In this document: piece after piece, positions 19,182-26,308 of the stretch
Layout of the letters: each line of letters starts with the position of its first letter
Position numbering within the stretch: the first letter of the stretch is position 1
DNA from: Microbacterium karelineae
GTDB taxonomy: Bacteria; Actinomycetota; Actinomycetes; Actinomycetales; Microbacteriaceae
Length of the DNA: 64,000 bases
Assembly (NCBI RefSeq): GCF_009745985.1
Contig: NZ_WFIX01000175.1
Coordinates: forward strand, 124,001-188,000
Direction: 5' to 3'
The notes under the pieces: model-generated
Seen by the model: the letters and a program-made list of their open reading frames with translations, nothing else
The model's database searches: none
What the model was told of the DNA's origin: nothing
Position numbers and translations under genes: made by a program

Positions 19182-20648
19182 ATGACTAACGCAACGACCG
19201 CCTCGGCCACCACGCAGGTCGCGATCAACGACATCGGCTCTGCTGAGGACTTCCTGGCCGCGGTCGAGAAGACTCTCAAGTTCTTCAACGACGGCGACAT
19301 CATCGACGGCGAGATCGTCAAGATCGACCGCGACGAGGTTCTGCTCGACGTCGGCTACAAGACCGAGGGCGTGATCCCCTCCCGCGAGCTCTCCATCAAG
19401 CACGACGTCAACCCCGACGACGTCGTCAAGGTCGGCGACCACATCGAGGCCCTCGTCCTCCAGAAGGAGGACAAGGAAGGCCGCCTGATCCTGTCGAAGA
19501 AACGGGCTCAGTACGAGCGCGCCTGGGGCGACGTGGAGCAGGTCAAGGAGAACGACGGTGTCGTCAAGGGCACGGTCATCGAGGTCGTCAAGGGCGGCCT
19601 CATCCTCGACATCGGCCTCCGCGGCTTCCTGCCGGCCTCGCTCATCGAGCTGCGTCGCGTCCGCGACCTCACGCCGTACCTCGGCCAGGAGCTCGAGGCG
19701 AAGATCCTCGAGCTCGACAAGAACCGCAACAACGTGGTCCTGTCGCGCCGCGCCCTCCTCGAGGAGACGCAGTCGGCGACCCGCGCCCAGTTCCTCAACG
19801 GCCTGCACAAGGGCCAGGTCCGCAAGGGCCAGGTCTCGTCGATCGTCAACTTCGGTGCGTTCGTCGACCTGGGCGGCGTGGACGGCCTCGTGCACGTCTC
19901 CGAGCTGTCCTGGAAGCACATCGACCACGCCAGCGAGGTCGTCGAGGTGGGCCAGGAGGTCACCGTCGAGGTTCTCGAGGTCGACCTCGACCGCGAGCGC
20001 GTCTCCCTGTCGCTGAAGGCGACGCAGGAGGACCCGTGGCAGGTCTTCGCCCGCACGCACCAGATCGGCCAGATCACGCCGGGCAAGGTCACGAAGCTCG
20101 TTCCGTTCGGCGCGTTCGTCCGCGTCGCGGACGGCATCGAGGGCCTCGTGCACATCTCCGAGCTGTCGCACAAGCACGTCGAGATGGCCGAGCAGGTCGT
20201 CTCGGTTGGCGAGGAGCTCTTCGTCCGCGTCATCGACATCGATCTCGACCGTCGCCGCATCTCGCTGTCGCTCAAGCAGGCCAACGACATGGTCGACCCG
20301 AACGGCACCGAGTTCGACCCGTCGCTGTACGGCATGACGACCGAGTACGACGAGAACGGCGAGTACAAGTTCCCCGAGGGCTTCGACCCCGAGACCAACC
20401 AGTGGCTCGAGGGCTACGACGAGGCGCGCGAGGCGTGGGAGCAGGAGTACGCAACGGCTCAGGCTCGCTGGGAGCAGCACAAGGAGCAGGTCGCCAAGGC
20501 CATCGAGGCCGAGGCGAACGCCGAAGAGGCCGCACCGGCCGGCGCGAGCAGCTCGAGCAGCTTCTCCTCGACCGAGACCGGCGGCGCCGGTGCTCTGGCC
20601 GACGACGAGGCTCTCGCGGCGCTCCGCGAGAAGCTCGCCGGCAGCTGA
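19182..20648 (+). CDS. rpsA: 30S ribosomal protein S1
   Basis: 488 residues with four S1 RNA-binding domains at about 40-107, 125-195, 208-280 and 297-365; the last two are the canonical type (VNFGAFVDLGGVDGLVHVSE, VPFGAFVRVADGIEGLVHIS). The C-terminal 120 residues are acidic and end in an Ala/Ser-rich tail. S1 helps mRNA bind the ribosome. The four-domain form is usual for actinobacteria (E. coli has six). rpsA is normally followed by coaE in this phylum; here about 8.4 kb lies between them. Confidence 0.98.
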   Translation: MTNATTASATTQVAINDIGSAEDFLAAVEKTLKFFNDGDIIDGEIVKIDRDEVLLDVGYKTEGVIPSRELSIKHDVNPDDVVKVGDHIEALVLQKEDKEGRLILSKKRAQYERAWGDVEQVKENDGVVKGTVIEVVKGGLILDIGLRGFLPASLIELRRVRDLTPYLGQELEAKILELDKNRNNVVLSRRALLEETQSATRAQFLNGLHKGQVRKGQVSSIVNFGAFVDLGGVDGLVHVSELSWKHIDHASEVVEVGQEVTVEVLEVDLDRERVSLSLKATQEDPWQVFARTHQIGQITPGKVTKLVPFGAFVRVADGIEGLVHISELSHKHVEMAEQVVSVGEELFVRVIDIDLDRRRISLSLKQANDMVDPNGTEFDPSLYGMTTEYDENGEYKFPEGFDPETNQWLEGYDEAREAWEQEYATAQARWEQHKEQVAKAIEAEANAEEAAPAGASSSSSFSSTETGGAGALADDEALAALREKLAGS

Positions 20649-20669
20649 ATCTCGGCTGACTGACAGCAG

Positions 20670-20706
20670 AACGGGCCGGATCCCCTCGGGGGTCCGGCCC
20701 GTTCCG
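20670..20706 (+). terminator. Terminator after rpsA
   Basis: The 11-bp stem 20670-20680 pairs exactly with 20693-20703 and continues through an inner C4/G4 stem, making a very stable hairpin 21 nt after the rpsA stop. Only two T residues follow. Confidence 0.85.
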
Positions 20707-20739
20707 CGTCTCCCCGCGAACGGGGTTCGCCGGGACTGT

Positions 20740-20783
20740 CCCGTTCGCCGGACCGGATCCGAGGGCCCGGTCCGGCGAACGGG
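20740..20783. repeat. 17-bp perfect inverted repeat between rpsA and the galactanase gene
   Basis: 20740-20756 is the exact reverse complement of 20767-20783, with a 10-nt spacer. A third partial copy of the CGAACGGGG core begins at 20716. It ends 45 nt before the stop of the minus-strand GH30 gene, so it may serve as that gene's terminator and block read-through from both sides. It also marks one edge of the accessory block. Confidence 0.75.
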
Positions 20784-20827
20784 GCGATCTCCGGAGCGAC
20801 GGCCGAGCGCCCCCGGCCGAATCCGGA

Positions 20828-23800
20828 TCACTCGCAGGCGAAGGCCCCGTACGGCGCCGTCGACCGATCCGTCACGGGTTCGCCGTCGACCCGCGCGGTG
20901 GCGAGGATCTCCGCCTCGCCGGCAGGCGTCTCGCTCATCCGCGTGCGGAAGGCCGTCGAGGCGCTGTCGCCGGGCTCGATGTCGTCGAATGTCCTCTCGC
21001 CATAGGCGGTGGACACCTCGATGTCGGCGGGCGCATCACCCGCGTTCGTCGCGGTCACGGTGAGCACGCCGTTCGGGCCGAGGCAGCGATGCGAGGTCGT
21101 CGTGGTGATCGACGGATCCGCTCCGACGCTCACCGTCACGGTCGTGGTGCTCGTCTCGGATCCGTCCGCCGACACCGCGGAGACGCGCGCCGTCCAGCCG
21201 TTCTCCTCCGACGGCTGCTCGACTGCGACGGATGCCTCATCGTCGACGGGGAACGCCTGCACGACGGGTGCGTCGGCGGCGCCGACCGTCACCTCGTAGG
21301 ACGTCTCGTCGGGGGAGAAGCCCGCCACGGTCTCGCCTGCGACCCGCAGATCGGCGAGCGACGCCGTCGCGGCCGGTGACGCCACGGGCTCGAACAGCTC
21401 GACCTCCGAGACGATCATGTGCATTCCCTCGGCGGCATGCATCACGAAGCGCACGCCGGTGGCCATCATCGCGGGGAACTCCGCCGTCACCGTCGGCGCC
21501 CCGACGGAGGGGGAGTCGACCGCCTGCGGATCCTCCCATCCCGGCGCCGCGGACCACGCGCCGTCCGCATCGCGCAGCTCGAGGGCCATGGTCTCGGCCC
21601 AGCTCGCGCGTCCATCGCGCCAGAAGCGGATCGCGGCCTGCGCCAGCTCCCGCGCCTCGAACGTGTAGGTGAGCGTGCTCGTGGACTCCTGCGCGCCGCC
21701 CGACCAGTTCGACCATCCCTTGTCGTCGAGCACGCCGTTCAGTGTGCGCTCGGCGGGGTAGCCGGGCTCCGCGTAGCTCGCCTCGACCGCGACGCCGCCG
21801 TCCGCGGCGAAGCTGCGCAGCGTGCTGGTCGTCACGAGCACGGTCAGGCGGGCATCGAGATCGCCGCCGTCCGCGTACGCGACGCCGGTGACGGACACCT
21901 CGCCCACGGAGCCGAGCGCCGCCTCGTCGAGTGACGACCAGTCCCACTCGACGGGCACGCCGAACGCGTGCTCCGACGCGCCCACGCGGGCGGGCACCTC
22001 GTCAGGAGCCTGGGCGCGCACCGCGTCGAGGCCCGCGCCCTCGGCGACCGTGATCGACACGGGATCCGTCGCCGTCAGACCGCCGACGTCGACGTGCGCG
22101 ACGACGGCGAACTCCTGCCCGTACGGGTCGACGGCCGCTCCCGGCACCTCGACGCGGCCCGCGGAATCCCACGCGGTCTCGTCGGGCATGTCCCATTCGA
22201 CGGGGACCGCGGCGCCCGTGCCCCACGCGTACTGCGCGAGGACGGTGTCGGGCAGGTCGGGCGCGACGCCGGCCGTCGTGCGGGCGGCGACGGCGGATCC
22301 GTCGACGGGTGTCAGGTCGCGCGCCTCCCACGCCTGGTTCGCGCCGCCGTTCGATCCGTAGACGCCGACCGACGCACCGTCTGCCGTCGACGCGCCGCCG
22401 ACCTCGAGCGCGAGCGCGAGCGACTCGTTCACGAGCGTGAAGGTGCGGCCGTCGGTCGTGTTCACGATCCAGCGCGTGGCCGGATCCGCGGAGGCCGCCT
22501 CGGGGGAGACCTCGCGCAGATCGGTTCCCTCGCTCGTCGCGCCGAGGATCCGCCCGTCGCCGTTCTCGAGCACGACGCGCCGCGTCGCCGCACGCTCGCC
22601 GGCCGGCACCTCGTGGGCCGTCCACTTCTGCGCGGACGCGGCGGCGGTCTCCTCGGTCGGGTCGCTGATGCTCGTCGCCGCACCGTCGCCGCCCGCAGTG
22701 AGCGCCTTGCCGCTCTGCGCGCCGACGAACTGGTAGCTGCGGCCGTCCTCGATGGCGGGCGCGTCGTCCGAGACGCCCGCGACGCCGTCGATGACGAACG
22801 TGGTGACCGACTTCGCGGGGACCGTCAGCGTGGCCGACGCGGATCCGCGGTCGATCGCGGTGGGGGATCCCTCCACGAGAGCGTTCGCCGCCGGGTCGTC
22901 GGCCGACGGCGCCTGGGTCGTGACGACCGGCGTCACCGTCGCGCCGTCCGCGATCTCGCCGAAGCCGGACAGGTCGAGGGTGATGCTCGACTCGTCGGTG
23001 CTCTTGTTGCGGTGCACGATCGTGGCGCCGGTGCCGTCGCCCCGAACGGCCGCCGTGCTGGAGGTGTCATCGATCGGGATGAGGCGATCGCCCTCGCGGA
23101 TGAACTTCGTGAAGTTCCGGATCGTGTGGAACTTCGAGTTCGTCTCGACACCGCACGGCTCGACGGCCGACGGGTCGCCTCCCGCATCCGAGACGCGGCG
23201 GGCGGACTTCCACACCGTCTCGCCGCCCTCGTCATACGGCTCGCAGTCGAGGTCGATGAACACGGATCCCCAATTGAGGTCCTCGCCCTGCGGCTGCATG
23301 TTGTAGAGGTCCTCGACGGGCTGCCACAGCACCCACGCCGACGGCTCGAGCTCGCGCAGGTCGTCCATGATGCGTCCGGCGATGCCGAGGCCGTTCTCGA
23401 TGTTCACGGGGTCGTAGCCGTCGACCCAGCTGCCCTCGATCTCGCTCATCCACAGCGGCGTGTCCGCCTGCTTCGCGAGGTCGCGCACGACGAGGCGCCC
23501 GTCCGTGCCGTAGGTGTGCACGTTCATGCGGGCGACCTCGTCCCGCGCCTCGGCGGGGTACGCCGCCCAGTTCGTCGCGAAGAGGCCCGGGTTCGTCTCG
23601 TCCATCGCCGCGATCCGGGCATCGGTGGCGGCGCCGTCCAGGGCACCCGCGAGGGCGCCGACGACGTCGACCTGGCGCTCGGGGCCGACGTGCATGCCCT
23701 CCTGGCGGCCGCCGACGGGCACGCCGTCCGCGAGCTGCGTACCCCAGTAGTTCGTGTTCGGCTCGTTGAACGGATCGATCGTCTCGACCTGGATCCCGTG

Positions 23801-24487
23801 CTCGGCCTCGAGCCGCTCCGTCACGTTCACGAGGTAGCGGGCGAAGGCCTCGTCGGCCTCCGGCTTCAGCTGCTCGTCGCCTGCGTCGAAACCTCCCGAG
23901 ACGTATCCGCTCTCGGTCATGAAATACGGCGCGGAGTTCGCGAACGTCTCCCAGTGGGTGATCCGGTCGTCGGCGACGAGGCGGTCGACCCACCAGCGCT
24001 GCGTCTCGTCGGCGCTCAGGTCGTAGTGCGACGGGTCGTCCGCATCGAACTCCGCGAGGATCGTGTCGCGCTCAGCGTATGTCGTGGCCGCCCCGCCGTA
24101 GGTGCCGGTCGAGCCGTCGGGATCCGCCGCCCACCATCCATCGACCGCTCCTCCCGCCCGCAGATAGTCGTCGACGTCGGACGCGTTGCCGCCGCCGATG
24201 TTGTACCGGGCGATGTTGAGGTCGAGGCCGTCGTCGCCGAAGACCGCCTGGTACAGCTGCTCGCGCAGTTCCTCCGGATAGCCGCCCGTCGCGTTCGCGA
24301 ACCAGACGAGACTCGTGCCCCAGCCCTCGAACTCATCGCCCGTGTAGGCGGGATTCGGCGTGAGCGTGACGGAGCGCTCGGCCGCCTCGGCCGACCCCGC
24401 TGCCGGGAGCACGGTGAGGCAGCCCGCGAAGAGCGCGGCCCCCGTCGTGAGCGCCGCGGCGCGCCGGAATGTGTGCGATGTCGGCAT
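20828..24487 (-). CDS. Secreted multidomain GH30 glycoside hydrolase, endo-beta-1,6-galactanase-like
   Basis: 1219 residues. A signal peptide ends near Ala-Glu-Ala-Ala (about 36). The catalytic GH30 domain (about 38-560) opens with the FEGWGTSLVWFA pattern and has the acid/base E242 in DPFNEPNTNYWG and a nucleophile E349 in LWMSEIEGSW; the sequence resembles endo-beta-1,6-galactanases. After it come a ricin-type beta-trefoil (about 581-713), two Big_4-like repeats, an F5/8 type C-like carbohydrate-binding domain, a cadherin-like repeat and a Cys-containing beta-domain. The ATG (24485-24487) with AAAGGGGA 8 nt upstream is preferred to the GTG at 24493. It probably cuts beta-1,6-galactan chains of plant arabinogalactan. 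Confidence 0.88.
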   Translation of the reverse strand: MPTSHTFRRAAALTTGAALFAGCLTVLPAAGSAEAAERSVTLTPNPAYTGDEFEGWGTSLVWFANATGGYPEELREQLYQAVFGDDGLDLNIARYNIGGGNASDVDDYLRAGGAVDGWWAADPDGSTGTYGGAATTYAERDTILAEFDADDPSHYDLSADETQRWWVDRLVADDRITHWETFANSAPYFMTESGYVSGGFDAGDEQLKPEADEAFARYLVNVTERLEAEHGIQVETIDPFNEPNTNYWGTQLADGVPVGGRQEGMHVGPERQVDVVGALAGALDGAATDARIAAMDETNPGLFATNWAAYPAEARDEVARMNVHTYGTDGRLVVRDLAKQADTPLWMSEIEGSWVDGYDPVNIENGLGIAGRIMDDLRELEPSAWVLWQPVEDLYNMQPQGEDLNWGSVFIDLDCEPYDEGGETVWKSARRVSDAGGDPSAVEPCGVETNSKFHTIRNFTKFIREGDRLIPIDDTSSTAAVRGDGTGATIVHRNKSTDESSITLDLSGFGEIADGATVTPVVTTQAPSADDPAANALVEGSPTAIDRGSASATLTVPAKSVTTFVIDGVAGVSDDAPAIEDGRSYQFVGAQSGKALTAGGDGAATSISDPTEETAAASAQKWTAHEVPAGERAATRRVVLENGDGRILGATSEGTDLREVSPEAASADPATRWIVNTTDGRTFTLVNESLALALEVGGASTADGASVGVYGSNGGANQAWEARDLTPVDGSAVAARTTAGVAPDLPDTVLAQYAWGTGAAVPVEWDMPDETAWDSAGRVEVPGAAVDPYGQEFAVVAHVDVGGLTATDPVSITVAEGAGLDAVRAQAPDEVPARVGASEHAFGVPVEWDWSSLDEAALGSVGEVSVTGVAYADGGDLDARLTVLVTTSTLRSFAADGGVAVEASYAEPGYPAERTLNGVLDDKGWSNWSGGAQESTSTLTYTFEARELAQAAIRFWRDGRASWAETMALELRDADGAWSAAPGWEDPQAVDSPSVGAPTVTAEFPAMMATGVRFVMHAAEGMHMIVSEVELFEPVASPAATASLADLRVAGETVAGFSPDETSYEVTVGAADAPVVQAFPVDDEASVAVEQPSEENGWTARVSAVSADGSETSTTTVTVSVGADPSITTTTSHRCLGPNGVLTVTATNAGDAPADIEVSTAYGERTFDDIEPGDSASTAFRTRMSETPAGEAEILATARVDGEPVTDRSTAPYGAFACE

Positions 24488-24557
24488 CGACACCGTCCCC
24501 TTTCGTCGTCGAAAGCGTCGCCCCGGCGGATCCGGGCCGACGCCGACGACATTACAT

Positions 24558-24569
24558 GTTTACGCAACC
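24558..24569. promoter_or_regulatory. Candidate LacI-type operator in the galactanase promoter
   Basis: GTTTACGCAACC matches 10 of 12 positions of the palindrome GTTTACGTAAAC, with the central CpG typical of LacI-family sites. On the minus strand it lies beside a TAATGT -10-like box, about 70 nt upstream of the galactanase ATG. Which regulator binds is unknown. Confidence 0.4.
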
Positions 24570-24684
24570 ATCGCGGAAGGTGCGGGGAGCCGGGGCAGGT
24601 GGGCGGGTCGTACGGTGCCCTGCCAGGGCGCGAGCCGTTCGTACGGAGATCCGCTCATCCTGCGGACTGACGGACGGTCTCGGA

Positions 24685-24719
24685 TCCGTCGATTCGGCTC
24701 ATGTCCGTCGTTTCGGCTC
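24685..24719 (+). repeat. 16-bp direct repeat, 19-bp period
   Basis: 24685-24700 and 24704-24719 are identical except for one base (GATTCGG versus GTTTCGG), separated by ATG. They lie in the divergent gap, about 75-110 nt upstream of the lipoprotein -10 box, so they could be paired binding sites for one protein. No other gene signal is seen in this 319-nt gap (24488-24806) apart from the operator and promoter sites listed. Confidence 0.6.
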
Positions 24720-24793
24720 GCCCGCGGGAGCGACGCCTCTGACGCCGGGCGCAGGCCTGTGGATAACTTTCGACGCCCTCTCGTGATTTCCTC

Positions 24794-24799
24794 TACCGT
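24794..24799 (+). promoter_or_regulatory. -10 box of the lipoprotein gene (leaderless)
   Basis: TACCGT lies 7 nt before the ATG at 24807; no Shine-Dalgarno is visible. Confidence 0.45.
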
Positions 24800-24806
24800 G
24801 TTCGAC

Positions 24807-25301
24807 ATGCTCCGCACCGCCGCCTCGATCGCAGCCCTGGCGCTCGCCGCCGTCGCCCTCACGTCCTGCGCGAGCGAACCCGAGCCCGAGTGGACCGAGG
24901 AGGAGGCATACGCCGCGGCGGAGGAGACGTTTCGGGGGTACTGGTCAGTTGATGCGTTCTCTGACGACGAAGAAGCAAGAGCGCAGACTTTGGAGCACAT
25001 CACCGGCGATCTTCGCGACCACTATGACGGCGATTCTGTACTTGATGGACACGATGTTCAGGCGCGAGGCGAGTCGATTATTCGCGAGTTTGAGACGACC
25101 GAGTATCGAACTGTGGGAGACCAGATCGTCGTTGAGGCGACCGCCTGTATTGATGACTCGGCCTATGAGCTCAATATTGACGGCAAGGGGTGGAAGGTGC
25201 CGCGTGAAGATCCGATCTATGGGGTGGAGCTGACCTTCGAATCGGTCGACAGCAAAATTCTCATCTCTCACTTCGATGAGACGGAGCTCGAAGGATGCTA
25301 G
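24807..25301 (+). CDS. Putative lipoprotein of unknown function
   Basis: 164 residues. A short signal sequence ends in the lipobox LTSC (C21), so the protein should be lipid-anchored. The mature part is acidic, about 140 residues, with cysteines at 116 and 164 that could pair. After the first 45 codons the base composition becomes clearly AT-richer (GAT, ATT, GTT, AAT, GAA codons) than anything nearby. The stop overlaps the next gene's start by 7 nt, so they form a pair. No family recognised. Confidence 0.75.
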   Translation: MLRTAASIAALALAAVALTSCASEPEPEWTEEEAYAAAEETFRGYWSVDAFSDDEEARAQTLEHITGDLRDHYDGDSVLDGHDVQARGESIIREFETTEYRTVGDQIVVEATACIDDSAYELNIDGKGWKVPREDPIYGVELTFESVDSKILISHFDETELEGC

Positions 25302-26209
25302 GTCGGGTGGCAATCCTGGTCGCCGTCGTAGTCGCCTCGCCGTTCGCTGACTCTCATGAGTTTCGACCGACCAAGGAGTGCAGTGTTGAGGAAACACGAG
25401 CTGGCCTCTGCGACGGAGGCGGCGAGGACCACCTCGACATCGGGGACGACGAGGAGTACGGGCCGCCGCCCAACCCGGCACCGCAGCCGGCGCCGGATCC
25501 GGGCGCGCCCGCCCCGCCTGTGCCGATCGGCGATCCCGGCGATCCGCAGGTGCCTGGTCAGCCCGACTCGCCACCCGGCGCCGATGACAACGGCGGGTGG
25601 CAGTGCCTCGACCCGGGGGAGGTCCCCGTCGGGAACGAGTGCGCGACGGATCCTCCGCCGGAGCCCGAGGAACCGGCCCCGGAGCCCGGCTCACCGGCGG
25701 TTCCTGACATCCCGCCGATCGTCGTCGAGGACATCGCCTCGTTCGCCCCGCAGCCGACGCCGCCCGTGATCGAGCCGCACGGCATCGCGATCATGCGCGC
25801 CCCGATGAACGTCGCCGTCTCGACCTCGACGCACACGGTCGGGGGCGAGCTGTTCGGTCTGCCCGTGTGGGTGACCTTCTCGCCCGAGTTCGCCACGATC
25901 GACTACGGTGACGGCACCGTCATCGACGTGTCCGCGTCGGCCCCGACCTGGGACGAGCTCGGGCAGGAGCAGCTCACGCCCACCGCGACGAGTCACACCT
26001 ATGGCCAGCGCGGCCTCGTCACAGTGACCGTCGATGTCGCCTATTCCGCGACCGTCGACTTCGGTCAGTGGGGCGTGTTCCCCGTGAACGGCTACATCGT
26101 CTCTCCGGGAGACGGGGTCGCCGTGCGCGTCTACGAGAAGCAGTCCTATCTCGTCGACGGCACGTGTGAGGAGGATCCGACCTCGCCCGGCTGCGGGTCT
26201 GTCTTCTGA
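25295..26209 (+). CDS. Secreted Pro-rich protein with a PKD-like domain
   Basis: 304 residues. A signal-like N-terminus (VAILVAVVVASPFADS) is followed by a Cys-containing segment, a Pro/Asp/Glu-rich linker at about 54-165, and a C-terminal beta-domain with TIDYGDGT and SHTYGQRGLVTVTVDV, the PKD signature. Two cysteines close to the C-terminus (CEEDPTSPGC) are likely paired. It starts inside the preceding lipoprotein gene (ATGCTAG overlap), so the two are coupled. The first 115 nt share the AT-rich codon use of the lipoprotein gene. Function unknown; adhesion or envelope display is plausible. Confidence 0.75.
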   Translation: MLGRVAILVAVVVASPFADSHEFRPTKECSVEETRAGLCDGGGEDHLDIGDDEEYGPPPNPAPQPAPDPGAPAPPVPIGDPGDPQVPGQPDSPPGADDNGGWQCLDPGEVPVGNECATDPPPEPEEPAPEPGSPAVPDIPPIVVEDIASFAPQPTPPVIEPHGIAIMRAPMNVAVSTSTHTVGGELFGLPVWVTFSPEFATIDYGDGTVIDVSASAPTWDELGQEQLTPTATSHTYGQRGLVTVTVDVAYSATVDFGQWGVFPVNGYIVSPGDGVAVRVYEKQSYLVDGTCEEDPTSPGCGSVF

Positions 26210-26238
26210 GTCGCGGCGCGCCAATCGAGGCCGCGACC

Positions 26239-26308
26239 GCGAGAGGACAGGCGTTGTGCGAGAGCACAGGATATGTCATGTGCTCTCGCGAAGATCATGT
26301 CCTTTCGC
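26239..26308. repeat. Four-copy dyad-symmetric element with 19-bp phasing
   Basis: Two tandem copies of an 11-mer, GCGAGAG(G/C)ACA, at 26239 and 26258 are mirrored by two inverted copies ending at 26289 and 26308. Each pair is spaced 19 bp and the whole is symmetric about 26273.5: inner arms pair 11/11, outer arms 10/11 plus a G-U. The last 14 nt overlap the 3' end of the minus-strand FAD gene. It could be a convergent terminator, a protein-binding array or a dispersed palindromic repeat. Confidence 0.85.

Noticed and set aside
24412-24426. Lipobox-like Phe-Ala-Gly-Cys in the galactanase signal peptide
   Set aside because: A -3 Phe is unusual for a lipobox, and a hydrophobic stretch continues past the Cys to an Ala-X-Ala site, so ordinary secretion is more likely.
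25450-25790. Pro-rich repeat-like DNA in the secreted-protein gene as a separate repeat element
   Set aside because: It encodes an in-frame Pro/Asp/Glu linker typical of secreted actinobacterial proteins; no exact tandem unit is present.
26239-26308. Short regular repeats that could suggest a CRISPR array
   Set aside because: Only 19-bp period, no unique spacers of CRISPR length, inverted symmetry, and no cas genes.
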